Shown here piece after piece: positions 54,768-63,367 of a stretch of DNA of 64,000 nucleotides (positions within the stretch are counted from its first letter, which is position 1; each line of letters starts with the position of its first letter). Under the pieces are notes generated by a model. It saw nothing but the letters and a program-made list of their open reading frames with translations. It did no database searches and was not told the DNA's origin. Made by a program: the position numbers and the translations under genes. This stretch comes from Gillisella vitis (GTDB lineage: Bacteria; Pseudomonadota; Alphaproteobacteria; Rhizobiales; Rhizobiaceae). The stretch is from positions 62,001-126,000 of the forward strand of contig NZ_LMVL02000006.1 of assembly GCF_001541345.2 (NCBI RefSeq), read 5' to 3'.

Positions 54768-55175
54768 TCATGCCGCGTGGCATGTCCCGGATGGGTGGTC
54801 CGCGATGAGATCGGCGAGCGTGAACTGGTCAGCCATCCGCACGAAATTCACTGAGGCGGCTTCAACGGCGAGCGAGAATACATTCCGCTGCCTATGGCTT
54901 TGTTGTTTATCCCATTGGAGAAGATCGGGTTGGGTGAGCCGCAGAATGCCACCCAGTGTGACGCTGGCTGGATTGATGGCGAGCATCACGCGGCCGTCTG
55001 GCTCGCGGTGCAACAGTTCATGCCGGAGCAACAGCAAGATGCTTTTGACGACCTCTCCGGTGGGGCCATTGTGCAAATCGGTCAGTTCCCGGAAGGCAAG
55101 CTTACGGCCGGGTCTGCACGCACAGGCCGTGAGGACCGCAAGGACGGTCATGGTTTCGCGTGTGAAATGCATCAT
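54768..55175 (-). CDS. Second Rrf2-like regulator, convergent with the first
   Basis: The 135-residue protein is a shorter Rrf2-like winged helix: 'HFTRETMTVLAVLTACACRP', 'LAFRELTDLHNGPTGEVVKS', 'LLHREPDGRVMLAINPASVT' and 'LGGILRLTQPDLLQWDKQ'. The 'ILRLTQPDL' segment is close to 'VLRITQPDL' in the convergent neighbour, so the two are likely diverged paralogues. It has no cysteines in the cluster region (Cys only in 'TACACR' and near the C-terminus). The ATG at 55175 follows GGGGAGAGAGGG; an ATG one codon on is equally possible. A long inverted repeat lies 78-128 bases upstream. Only 72 bases separate the two convergent stops. Confidence 0.7.
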   Translation of the reverse strand: MMHFTRETMTVLAVLTACACRPGRKLAFRELTDLHNGPTGEVVKSILLLLRHELLHREPDGRVMLAINPASVTLGGILRLTQPDLLQWDKQQSHRQRNVFSLAVEAASVNFVRMADQFTLADLIADHPSGTCHAA

Positions 55176-55519
55176 CCCTCTCTCCCCAACACATTGCTTA
55201 CGCGACGCACGTCCTGTGAAAACGCACAAAATAAGCCGTAACGCCTTATATTTGCTTCATAATTTCTCCATGAACCAACTCTGGCTTGAGAAATTATGCA
55301 GCATAACAAACGTGCATCCCAAGGGGTCACCACGTCCGGTTGCTGAGAGATAGACGTGTAACCGGTTCGGTTTGGGACTATAGCGTAAGATTTTTTTCGA
55401 CCGCGTGGGAGCTTTGTCGTTCAAGACAAGGCTTCGGTCCTTGTGAGATGCCTGTGACGGTAGCGATTGATGCAAGCGCAGGCTTTCGGTCGATTCGATC
55501 AGGTGTGAAGAGCGTCCTA
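55176..55519. other. Intergenic region upstream of the second Rrf2-like gene
   Basis: About 340 A/T-richer bases with no gene I can support (a 72-codon minus frame at 55257-55475 lies across the inverted repeat and has no features). It contains the 16-bp-arm inverted repeat listed separately and presumably the promoter of the minus-strand Rrf2-like gene, as well as the 3' side of the hydrolase-like gene. Confidence 0.5.
55253..55303. repeat. 16-bp-arm inverted repeat upstream of the Rrf2-like gene
   Basis: TGCTTCATAATTTCTC (55253-55268) and GAGAAATTATGCAGCA (55288-55303) are inverted copies matching at 15 of 16 positions, spaced by 19 bases. Symmetry and position suggest a double operator for the neighbouring regulator, or the scar of a mobile element; there is no T-run suited to a terminator. 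Confidence 0.6.
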
Positions 55520-56347
55520 TCAGGATTCAGATGGGGACGATCCGGCGCTTGCCGTTGTCACAGCCTGCCTCACAATACTGGCATCACCCTTTATGACAAG
55601 ATTCGTCAGGTCATCGAGGCGAGGCTGTTTGGGAACGCGGGAAAGGTCCGCGATCATTTTGTCAACACTGCCTTTTTCAAGCAGATGCGCAACGTCGGCC
55701 TCCTCTGCGGCTCTATCGTACAGCACCAGCACGGTTTTCGTCACTGCTCTGGCATCGCTGGTATCGCAAAGGAACGGGATGACCGTTTCATGGTGATGCA
55801 TAGGCAGCGTCAAGATATGTGCGCCAATCAGTCGGCTGGCCTCGATACAGTCGCATTGATTGTCGGCCCCGACGATGCAGAAGGCCGTGAGATTGGGCGG
55901 CGGGTCTGCTGTTATCACCTGGGTTGACTGGCGCAGGTTTTCTGCCAGTTCTGGTGTCGTCTGCGCGCGCTCCATCAGCTTTTGGTAGGACACATATGGT
56001 ATGTCATTCGGATTATCCGAGAGCATGACAACCGGGCTGAAGGCGAGAACACGAACAGGTTTTTCGATCCTGCGTGCGAGAAGAGTGCCGTGATACAGCG
56101 CCCCATGCCCCCCTTTGCTTCCACCAATCGTCATCACCAGATCGTAGGGGGCACTGACATTTTCTATGAAATTCGCCAGAATGTCTGGCGTGTTTGTGAA
56201 ATAGGTGTCTTCCTTATCCGCAATGCTCAAAACATCCGCCGGAAAATCGACAGACTTGAAATGATGCTTGGTTGAATGGGAGAACAGCACCACGAGAACG
56301 GCGGCGTTCCGCTTGCGCATCTCGATATCGTAACATCCAAGAGACAT
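55520..56347 (-). CDS. Alpha/beta-hydrolase-like protein of unknown function
   Basis: The 275-residue protein has a strand-rich start ('RNAAVLVVLFSHSTKHHFKS'), a nucleophile-elbow-like 'VMTIGGSKGGHGALYHGTLL' (Ser in GGSKGG), 'VRVLAFSPVVML', a possible acid in 'AFCIVGADNQCDCIEASRLI' and a His cluster 'LTLPMHHHETVIPFLCD', the order expected for a serine hydrolase of the alpha/beta fold. I do not recognise the family or substrate. No signal peptide. The start at 56347 is uncertain; ATG at 56320 gives 'MRKRNAAVLVV'. It stands alone between the Rrf2-like gene and the IS remnants, and base composition is lower in G+C than the biosynthetic genes, so it may have been acquired separately. Confidence 0.55.
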   Translation of the reverse strand: MSLGCYDIEMRKRNAAVLVVLFSHSTKHHFKSVDFPADVLSIADKEDTYFTNTPDILANFIENVSAPYDLVMTIGGSKGGHGALYHGTLLARRIEKPVRVLAFSPVVMLSDNPNDIPYVSYQKLMERAQTTPELAENLRQSTQVITADPPPNLTAFCIVGADNQCDCIEASRLIGAHILTLPMHHHETVIPFLCDTSDARAVTKTVLVLYDRAAEEADVAHLLEKGSVDKMIADLSRVPKQPRLDDLTNLVIKGDASIVRQAVTTASAGSSPSES

Positions 56348-56514
56348 TTCTGGCAGCTTTCAGTGTTTGCAGCAGGTGATCGATGCAATTTTCTGCCGAT
56401 GTTCGTATAAAGCCGCTCAGATCTTCGCAAGGGGAGACGTCGGACACGTTCCCGAATACCCCATGCAGAAACCGTCAGATTTGGTCAGCCGCGGCACCAC
56501 AATTTCTGGCTCTG

Positions 56515-56715
56515 TTATCCGGTTGACAATACGGATACCGATCCAGCTCTGTTGCAAACCTTTTGAAGGGCGAAGGAGCACTCAACGATGTGGACCCGCC
56601 CACGGATGCATTTTGTCAGGTTGAAAATCGTAGCGTGGCCTTTGCGTCGTGCTCGCATGGCCTCGAACCCATTGATCGTCACATAGGCCGTTTTCAATGT
56701 CTTGAACCCTCTCAT
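56515..56715 (-). pseudogene. IS6-family transposase, C-terminal remnant
   Basis: The 66-codon frame encodes 'FKTLKTAYVTINGFEAMRAR' and 'RKGHATIFNLTKCIRGRVHI', which match the C-terminal end of IS6/IS26-type transposases (a 'T-I-x-G-x-E-A-M-x-x-x-R-K-G' pattern). The DDE catalytic part is missing, so it is inactive. On the plus strand GCTCTGTTGCAAA (56546-56558) resembles the IS6-family terminal inverted repeat, marking the former element edge; no matching second end was found nearby. Confidence 0.65.
56546..56558 (+). mobile_element. IS6-like terminal inverted repeat remnant
   Basis: GCTCTGTTGCAAA is close to the conserved IS6-family end (GGCTCTGTTGCAAA type). It lies inside the 3' part of the transposase remnant frame, where the right end of such elements is expected. 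Confidence 0.5.
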
Positions 56716-56848
56716 ACCAAATCTCGAAGATGCTGACGCATTCTCGACTTAAAAAAATTGAAAATATCTCAAATGTGTCAGAGACTTAATCAATTGTTTG
56801 GTGCCGAACGGACGCTTTATCTCGACGAGATAGAACCGACGCTTTGCC

Positions 56849-57553
56849 ATGGATCTTCTGGCCAATGCCCTGATTGAAATCAGCAATATTTCCAAGCGGC
56901 GTTTGTTTGCGCTGTGCGACACCACGCTGAATTATGGCCTGTCGCCCAACCTCGCCGGAAAGCCCATCGGGCTTAACTACGGTTACGGCATTATCTCCCC
57001 AACTGCCACCGCCATGGCTTCACAAAACAAGATATTAGCCGTTCCTTCGGTCGTCCACACCATCCGCACCAAGAGCAGTCAGGAAGACCATACCTCCATG
57101 GTCACATGCTCGTGCCGCAAAGCGCAGCAGGTGCTGAATAACCTGCCGAAGATCATTGGCGTTGAATGCCTGCTGGCCACCAAGGCGACTTTCCTCACCC
57201 GCCATGCACTCGGCAGCTTCAAGCTCGGTCGCGGTTCGCAACCGCTCTATGATGCGCTGGCCGCCGTAATCCTCGCCCACGTTGAGGCGTTCAACCGCTT
57301 CAAGTCACGACTGAAGGCAGACCGGATCGCCACCAAGTGGAAATGCAGTTCACTGTTGAATATGGCCTGTGCCGTGATCAAGGGCGTCGAGTTCATACCA
57401 GCTTTATCCATGGGCGAAGCTGCAATTTTCAATCTGATCGGCGACATCCGCGGAGAAACCCGGACCGTTGAACCCGTTTTTGGTCTCTGTCCCAACGCTT
57501 TCACTGAAGTTGTTTCACACCTCGCCCAGGATCTCAAACGTCAGGGCAGATGA
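56849..57553 (+). pseudogene. Chimeric remnant: histidine ammonia-lyase C-end joined to IS6-like fragment
   Basis: The 234-codon frame looks like two decayed genes joined. Codons ~1-140 match the C-terminal third of histidine/aromatic ammonia-lyases: 'EISNISKRRLFALCDTTLNY', 'NYGYGIISPTATAMASQNKI' and 'SSQEDHTSMVTCSCRKAQQV' (the QEDHxSM block). The N-terminal two thirds with the MIO-forming Ala-Ser-Gly are absent. Codons ~180-225 ('AVIKGVEFIPALSMGEAAIF', 'NLIGDIRGETRTVEPVFGLC') resemble the IS6-like C-terminal remnant at 56515-56715, in the opposite orientation. The product is unlikely to be functional. An alternative is that only the lyase part is genuine and the tail is chance. Confidence 0.6.
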
Positions 57554-58075
57554 TCGGGCAATAATAGGCGGCTCCAGCCAACTCACAATATTGTCCCATA
57601 AATGCGTAGAGCGAGAGACATTTATGAAGCCCTTAAAAAAACTGAGACAGAATCATCAGCGCCACATGAGTTCCCACTAAAAAAAGGGGTACTTTAGGGC
57701 ATGATTAACAATTACATCTTAGAATTGAGATCGCACAGCATCGAGTTGCGATGTTCCTTCGCATGACGCGACACAAAATCACGTTTTGAGACCGAGTTGA
57801 CTAGACACTCTCTTAAGCTTCGAGCTGTGAGAGGAATTCGCGCGCGGTTTCGTCATTGCTAACAGTGTACTGGCTATCGCATTTATGAAGCGGTCCATCA
57901 AAAAAGAAGCGGGCTTGGTCGCAGGGATGAAGTGCGCGACCCTGGTGGCTTTGATGACTTACTTGGGCTTCAGCAGATACCTAGCCGGTCTGTTGTTTAC
58001 AGGACGGTCGCCGCAGGGCGCCCACGACTTATCAGCTACAGCAAATCCTAAACAGCTTCGGATAGAGGATATACA
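57554..58075. other. A/T-rich intergenic region before the chemotaxis gene
   Basis: About 520 bases with no recognised gene. A 70-codon frame (57885-58097) overlaps the chemoreceptor start and has no family features. The end of the region holds GAGGATATACA before the chemoreceptor ATG, a proper ribosome site. No clear promoter was picked out. Confidence 0.5.
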
Positions 58076-60400
58076 ATGTCTTTCTACACTCAAATGAAGA
58101 AATCTTCCAAATCTCATGCGGCTGTGGCTGAGATACAGCGCATCAAAGTTAGTATCGCAGACGGAAAACTAGCCGAGCGTGCAAATCTCGATGCCGTCAC
58201 TGGCGAGGCCAGAGAGATGCTGATTGCTGTCAATGAATTACTTGAGGCCAGTATGCAGCCGATGCAGAAGCTCGGAGCATCTATCGCAGGCATGTCAGGT
58301 GAGCATGACAAGGGTGACATCGATGTCAGATTACCCTCAGAAGTCTTCAAGGGCGACTTCGCTGTGATGGCCAAAGGCATTAACGACATGGTCGATGGCC
58401 ATATCGCGGTCAAGAAAAAGGCCATGGCTTGCGTCAAGGAACTTGGGTTAGGCAATTTTGAAGCGCCGCTCGAGCAATTCCCCGGCAAGAAGGTTTTCAT
58501 CAATGAGACAATCGAAACATTGCGTGCCAATCTCAAAGGCCTGATCTCTGAAATGAATAGGATGTCGATCGAGCACGATAAGGGCGATATTGATGTCTTC
58601 GTGCCGGTTGAGAAATTCAACGGCGATTTTGCCGTGATGGCCAAGGGCGTCAACGATATGGTCGCAGGCCACATCGCGGTTAAAAAGAAGGCTATGGCCT
58701 GCATCAAGGAACTCGGCGAGGGCAATTTCGCAGCATCGCTCGAGCAGTTCCCCGGCAAGAAGGCTTTCATCAATGAGACAATCGAAACATTGCGCGCCAA
58801 TCTCAAAGGCCTGATTTCCGAAATGAATACGATGTCGATCGAGCACGATAAGGGCGACATCGACGTCTTTGTGCCGGTTGAGAAATTCAAGGGCGACTTT
58901 GCCGCAATGGCCAAGGGCGTCAACGATATGGTCATCAGCCACATCACCGTCAAAAAGAAGGCCATGGCCTGCATCAAAGAACTGGGCGAGGGCAATTTTG
59001 AAGCACCGCTCGAGCAGTTCCCCGGCAAGAAGGCTTTCATCAATCAGACCATCGAGACGTTGCGTGGAAATTTACGGGCGATTACCACTGAACTTCAGCG
59101 CTTGATTGGGGCGTCTACAGCCGGCAAGCTCTCTGAGCGTGGCGCCGCCGATCATTTCGTCGGTGATTTCGCCAAACTGGTCTCCGGAATCAACGGCATG
59201 TTGGATGCCATCATTCTCCCGATCTCTGAGGGCAATCGCGTCCTTCGTCAGGTGAGTTTCGGTGATCTCACGCAGCATGTGGACATCGAATGCGAAGGCG
59301 ATCATGAGCGCATGAAGAATGCGATCAACACTATGGTAGACAACCTGCGCAACACAGCAGCCATCGCCGACCAGATTGCCAGTGGCGACTTGACGGTCGA
59401 GCCGGAGCCGCTTTCAGACAAGGACACGCTGGGAATTGCTCTTGTGTCCATGGTTGAGCGCCTCCGCGGCGTTGTTGCCGATGCATTATCCGCAAGTCAA
59501 AATGTTTCAGCGGGTTCGCAGCAGCTCTCCGCCGGTGCAGAGCAGCTTTCGCAAGGTGCGACCGAACAGGCGGCGGCGGCAGAAGAAGCCTCTGCATCCA
59601 TGGAGGAAATGGCGGCCAATATCAAGCAAAACGCTGATAATGCTGCTCAAACCGAAAAGATTGCCCGTCAATCATCAAAGGATGCCGAAGCGTCCGGTGA
59701 GGCCGTCAATCGGGCTGTGGCTGCGATGCGAACGATTGCCGAGAAAATTTCCATCGTGCAGGAAATTGCTCGACAGACCGACCTTCTCGCTCTGAATGCC
59801 GCCGTGGAAGCAGCCCGCGCGGGAGAACATGGCAAGGGCTTTGCCGTTGTCGCCTCTGAAGTGCGAAAGCTTGCCGAACGCAGCCAATCAGCCGCCGCTG
59901 AAATCAGTGGCCTGTCAGGACAGACGGTGCAGGTTGCCACGGAAGCGGGTGGAATGCTCTCACGTCTGGTTCCCGACATCCGCAAGACTGCCGAATTGGT
60001 CTCGGAAATCTCCGCGGCTTGCCGTGAACAGGATATCGGTGCTTCGCAGATCAACGAGGCAATCCAGCAACTCGACAAGGTGACACAGCAGAATGCTGGA
60101 GCCTCTGAAGAAATGTCGGCCACCTCAGAAGAACTCGCAGCGCAAGCCGAGGAGCTTCAAACCTCCATCGCCTTCTTTAAGGTCGACAATGCTGCTGACG
60201 TTAAAGTGCAAGCGTCACGCAACCACCCGGCGAAGGCCCGGCCCAAGAGCAATATCCCAACAAAACCAGCAGCCATGGCCCAGATGTCCAAACCCGGCCA
60301 CTCCGTTGCAGGCCAGCAGGCTCGCGTAAAAGGCTGGGTGCTCGACATGTCGATGGGTGGGCCTGATGCTGAGGATTCCGACTTTCAAGAAAGGGCATAA
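58076..60400 (+). CDS. Soluble methyl-accepting chemotaxis protein with three HAMP-like repeats
   Basis: The 774-residue protein has no transmembrane segment and should be a cytoplasmic chemoreceptor. After a short N-terminus (~1-73) come three tandem 90-residue units (~74-343), each with 'EHDKGDID', 'GDFAVMAKGVNDMV', 'VKKKAMACIKELGEGNFEA' and 'LEQFPGKKAFINETIETLR'. A further HAMP-type pair follows (~345-470, 'RQVSFGDLTQHVDIECEGDH'), then the signalling coiled coil with the hairpin tip 'RQTDLLALNAAVEAARAGEH' that binds CheA/CheW. No CheR-binding pentapeptide is at the C-terminus ('SDFQERA'). No PAS or other sensor domain is seen, so the stimulus may be read by the HAMP stack or a partner. Unlinked in function to its neighbours as far as visible. 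Confidence 0.9.
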   Translation: MSFYTQMKKSSKSHAAVAEIQRIKVSIADGKLAERANLDAVTGEAREMLIAVNELLEASMQPMQKLGASIAGMSGEHDKGDIDVRLPSEVFKGDFAVMAKGINDMVDGHIAVKKKAMACVKELGLGNFEAPLEQFPGKKVFINETIETLRANLKGLISEMNRMSIEHDKGDIDVFVPVEKFNGDFAVMAKGVNDMVAGHIAVKKKAMACIKELGEGNFAASLEQFPGKKAFINETIETLRANLKGLISEMNTMSIEHDKGDIDVFVPVEKFKGDFAAMAKGVNDMVISHITVKKKAMACIKELGEGNFEAPLEQFPGKKAFINQTIETLRGNLRAITTELQRLIGASTAGKLSERGAADHFVGDFAKLVSGINGMLDAIILPISEGNRVLRQVSFGDLTQHVDIECEGDHERMKNAINTMVDNLRNTAAIADQIASGDLTVEPEPLSDKDTLGIALVSMVERLRGVVADALSASQNVSAGSQQLSAGAEQLSQGATEQAAAAEEASASMEEMAANIKQNADNAAQTEKIARQSSKDAEASGEAVNRAVAAMRTIAEKISIVQEIARQTDLLALNAAVEAARAGEHGKGFAVVASEVRKLAERSQSAAAEISGLSGQTVQVATEAGGMLSRLVPDIRKTAELVSEISAACREQDIGASQINEAIQQLDKVTQQNAGASEEMSATSEELAAQAEELQTSIAFFKVDNAADVKVQASRNHPAKARPKSNIPTKPAAMAQMSKPGHSVAGQQARVKGWVLDMSMGGPDAEDSDFQERA
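58295..59104 (+). repeat. Three in-frame 270-bp direct repeats in the chemoreceptor gene
   Basis: The units start at about 58295, 58565 and 58835 with a period of exactly 270 bp (90 codons). Long stretches are identical at DNA level between units, for example the segments encoding 'EQFPGKKAFINETIETLR' and 'SIEHDKGDIDVFVPVEKF', which points to recent duplication or gene conversion. Confidence 0.85.
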
Positions 60401-60702
60401 CCACTGAACGATAATGTGGTGGGCGTCCGTGACCGCTCAATTATGTCGTGGATTCCAGCAAGAAGCTGGCCGGCATTTCGATCAAAAACTGAGAAAGGGA
60501 TGGCGGCCATAAAGTGGATCAGAAGGTAACGTCTCTGAGTACCCTCGATCCAAACCGTTCTCTCGCCGCCAAGCAAGAGCACGGTCGGGCTATTTGGCTG
60601 TTTGACGCAAGGGCAGGATCACGATAGGCATTATAGAAATTAGGAAAGGCGATCCTGCCAATGCAAAGCATTGCCTAATCTCACCAGCCAAGGAAATATC
60701 CT
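60401..60702. other. Intergenic region before the GlsB/YeaQ gene
   Basis: About 300 bases with no gene. A small hairpin (CAATGC-AAA-GCATTG, 60658-60672) lies 30 bases ahead of the next start. No convincing promoter hexamers were seen. Confidence 0.45.
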
Positions 60703-60960
60703 ATGATGTCGAATGAGAGCCTGCTTGTATTTCTTCTTGTTGGCGCCCTTGCTGGATGGCTTGCCGGCCTGGTGGTACGTGGTGGCGGTTTTGGTCTGAT
60801 CGGAGATATCCTTGTCGGTATCATCGGTGCGTTCATCGCCGGATGGCTCTTTCCCCGCCTCGGTTTCAGCTTGGGTACGGGCATCGTCAGAGCGATTGTC
60901 AACGCTACGGTCGGGGCGATCGTCCTTCTGCTGCTCCTCAGGCTCGTGCGCCGGGCATAA
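60703..60960 (+). CDS. GlsB/YeaQ/YmgE family small membrane protein
   Basis: The 85-residue protein has three hydrophobic helices and the family glycine pattern: 'LVGALAGWLAGLVVRGGGFG', 'GDILVGIIGAFIAGWLFPRL' and 'VNATVGAIVLLLLLRLVRRA'. Members are small inner-membrane proteins tied to stress response, with no known biochemical activity. AAGGA lies 8 bases before the ATG at 60703. It is monocistronic between the chemoreceptor and the convergent asparaginase gene. Confidence 0.93.
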   Translation: MMSNESLLVFLLVGALAGWLAGLVVRGGGFGLIGDILVGIIGAFIAGWLFPRLGFSLGTGIVRAIVNATVGAIVLLLLLRLVRRA

Positions 60961-61042
60961 ATCGCGGTCAGCTCAGGAAGCCTGGCCTGCTGCCGGTTTT
61001 CAGACACCGAGTGAAGCTAATCCTGCCTTGGGTTCAAAGTCA

Positions 61043-62008
61043 TTAGACATGCATTTCAAATAGCGTGTCATGGCTAGCCACAACCATGCGCCCATCCGGG
61101 CCGATCCAGCCGCGAAACATGCCCGCTGTGTTGTATGGTGCGGTAACGGAGCCATCTGCGCCAACTGCCACCAATCCGGCTCCGATCTGATGCGGGGCAA
61201 GATCGGTGAAGATAACGTGCTGGCAGGCATCGTCCAGATTTTCGCCGAGATAGCGCATGCGGCTGGCAATCTCGTGACCCACGGCATGGCGAATGAAGAA
61301 TTCGCCCTTGCCGGTGCCAGAGACTGCCACGACCCCATCCCGGGCATAGGTTCCAGCTCCAATCACAGCAGTATCGCCAATGCGGCCGGCTGGCTTGTTG
61401 TTGAAGCCCCCGGTGGAGGTTGCGGCAGCCAGATGGCCGTGGCTGTCGAGTGCCACAGCACCGACTGTTCCATGCTTTTCGGCTTCGCTTGCTTGGGCGG
61501 CGGTTCCGGCTTTCGCATGGGCCTTTAACGATACCAGTGCTTTTACCCGGCGGTCTGTCGTGAAATAGCTTTGATCTACCATGGGCAAGCCAGATTGTCT
61601 GGCAAAGGCATCGGCCGCACTTGCCCCCAGCATCACGGTCTCACCGCTGTGCATCAGCCTGCGCGCGGCACAGATCGGGTTGCGAATGCTGCGTGCCATG
61701 GCAATGGCCCCGGCCTCAAGGGTGTTGCCATCCATAATCGAGGCATCCAGCTCGTGATCGCCCTGCGTGTTCAAGGCGGCACCATGGCCCGCATTGAAAT
61801 GCTCAGAATCTTCCATCACCATCACGGCAGCCTCGACAGCGTCCAGCGCGGATGCCCCTCGCTGCAACAGCGCCCATCCGGCCTGCAAGGAACGCTTGAG
61901 ATCGGCGCGTGCTGCTTGCCATTCACTTTCCGGCATGTCTGCCTTGTTCATCACGCCGCAGCCGCCATGGATGGCCAGGGCCATGGGATTTCGCTGGGTG
62001 TTGCTCAT
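61043..62008 (-). CDS. iaaA: Isoaspartyl peptidase / L-asparaginase (plant-type, Ntn hydrolase)
   Basis: The 321-residue proenzyme cleaves itself before a threonine that becomes the N-terminal nucleophile, then hydrolyses isoaspartyl dipeptides and asparagine. The nucleophile is Thr181 in 'EKHGTVGAVALDSHGHLAAA'; other landmarks are 'LAIHGGCGVM', 'FNAGHGAALNTQGDHELDAS', 'TSTGGFNNKPAGRIGDTAVI' and 'YNTAGMFRGW'. The ATG at 62008 is preferred to the TTG just before it. It is divergent from the first ROK regulator, which may control it. Confidence 0.93.
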   Translation of the reverse strand: MSNTQRNPMALAIHGGCGVMNKADMPESEWQAARADLKRSLQAGWALLQRGASALDAVEAAVMVMEDSEHFNAGHGAALNTQGDHELDASIMDGNTLEAGAIAMARSIRNPICAARRLMHSGETVMLGASAADAFARQSGLPMVDQSYFTTDRRVKALVSLKAHAKAGTAAQASEAEKHGTVGAVALDSHGHLAAATSTGGFNNKPAGRIGDTAVIGAGTYARDGVVAVSGTGKGEFFIRHAVGHEIASRMRYLGENLDDACQHVIFTDLAPHQIGAGLVAVGADGSVTAPYNTAGMFRGWIGPDGRMVVASHDTLFEMHV

Positions 62009-62302
62009 CAATGCCTCGAAATGTTCAACGGTAGATCGGTTATTATTAGCCGCAGCATAGTGGTTATCGCAGATCGTTTAGATGAGAAAGGGTCAGAGAA
62101 TGCATCATTCGAGCTCAGTTATCTTCGCTTGACGGGTTCGCTCCACACATTTTGTACCAGCGATTTCCTAGAATTGTAAAAAACTGAGGTAGGGCCTGTC
62201 GGTACTTGAACGGGAGTGATTGACTGCACGCAGCAAAGCCTGTTTGCTTTCTTTTTTGCTGATAGCAAAGATTGCAATGAAATCGCCGATGGAAATTTGA
62301 GT

Positions 62303-63367
62303 GTGGGACGACGACTTGTAAGGCATCAGACGGTTCGGCCCTTGGAGGATCGCGATGCTCAGGGCCTCAGTCCTGAAGATATCGCAGATCATAACGGACG
62401 CACCGTTTCGGCGCTTTTGCTACGCGAAGGGCCGATGACGCGTCAGGAGCTTGCGGCAAGGCTTAAGCTCACCGAGCCTGCCATTACCGGCATTCTTCAA
62501 CGGCTGCTGTCGGCGGGCCTTGTCTGCAAAGGCAATCGCCAGACTACCGCACGCTATAAAGCGGCGGAATTTTCGCTTGTGTCATCTGGCGCGTACGGTC
62601 TTGGTGTCGAGCATTGCCAGAATGGTGGTTCTCTTGCGCTGTGCAATCTCGCCGGTGATATGGTGCTTTATCAACGCTTTGAGTGTGATGAAGCCTTGCT
62701 TGCGGCTATCAGGCAAATTGTGCAGGCAGAGATAGGCTTTCCCGCCCCCATCGGTGTCGGGGTGGTAATGAACGCGGGCAGGGATGACGGGTTGAGCGCT
62801 ATTTTTGGCGAATTGCCAAGCTTTACCTTGTCCAAACCCGAAGCGGTGCTGGCAGGGGAGAGATTGTTTGGCATTGGCGAGCCGGAAGGTGGGCTAGTTG
62901 TGGTCCTGATTGATGATCAGGTGCAGGCGGGTCTGATCATCAATGGCCGCTTTTATCGCGGCACCCATGGCAGAGCGGGCGCAATTGGTGCCATGCGTCC
63001 CGGCCTGGCGGAAGGAACGCTGGATATGATGGCGAGTGCTGCGTCTTACAGGGCTTTCATTGCCGCACAGGGTGAAAGCGAGGTTGATCGCTGGATTGAA
63101 CAAGCCGCCAGCCGGCTTCTGGACGGTGTTGTCACCATTGCAGGTTTTATATCACCGGGAGCCATGCTACTGGGCGGACAATTGCCCGCCGATGTGATTG
63201 ATCGGCTGATTGACAAAATCGCTGAAGCTCGGCTGGGCAAAGAGCGATATTTTGTGCCCGCAGCCTGGATACCGCCCGTACGCCCTTTAAGCTTTCCAGA
63301 CCGTGACGCCGCTTACGGTGCTGCCATAGCACCGTTTATCGAACTGCTGCTGCCAAAACCGAATTGA
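62303..63367 (+). CDS. ROK-family transcriptional regulator
   Basis: The 354-residue protein has a winged helix-turn-helix N-terminus ('RTVSALLLREGPMTRQELAA', 'RLKLTEPAITGILQRLLSAG') and a ROK/sugar-kinase-like body ('GVGVVMNAGRDDG', 'LVVVLIDDQVQAGLIINGRF', 'GRAGAIGAMRPG', 'ISPGAMLLGGQLP'). The body lacks a clear ATP-binding and zinc-binding pattern, as in regulators rather than kinases. The start is uncertain: GTG 62303 with GGAAA upstream is chosen, TTG 62297 and GTG 62216 are open alternatives, but the extra segment looks non-coding. Its 3' end overlaps the convergent second ROK gene by 32 bases. Confidence 0.85.
   Translation: MGRRLVRHQTVRPLEDRDAQGLSPEDIADHNGRTVSALLLREGPMTRQELAARLKLTEPAITGILQRLLSAGLVCKGNRQTTARYKAAEFSLVSSGAYGLGVEHCQNGGSLALCNLAGDMVLYQRFECDEALLAAIRQIVQAEIGFPAPIGVGVVMNAGRDDGLSAIFGELPSFTLSKPEAVLAGERLFGIGEPEGGLVVVLIDDQVQAGLIINGRFYRGTHGRAGAIGAMRPGLAEGTLDMMASAASYRAFIAAQGESEVDRWIEQAASRLLDGVVTIAGFISPGAMLLGGQLPADVIDRLIDKIAEARLGKERYFVPAAWIPPVRPLSFPDRDAAYGAAIAPFIELLLPKPN

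Noticed and set aside
57885..58097. 70-codon frame before the chemoreceptor
   Set aside because: No ribosome site, overlaps the chemoreceptor start, no recognisable features.
58295..59104. CRISPR-like direct repeats
   Set aside because: The repeats are 270 bp, in frame and inside a chemoreceptor gene; there are no short repeats with unique spacers.
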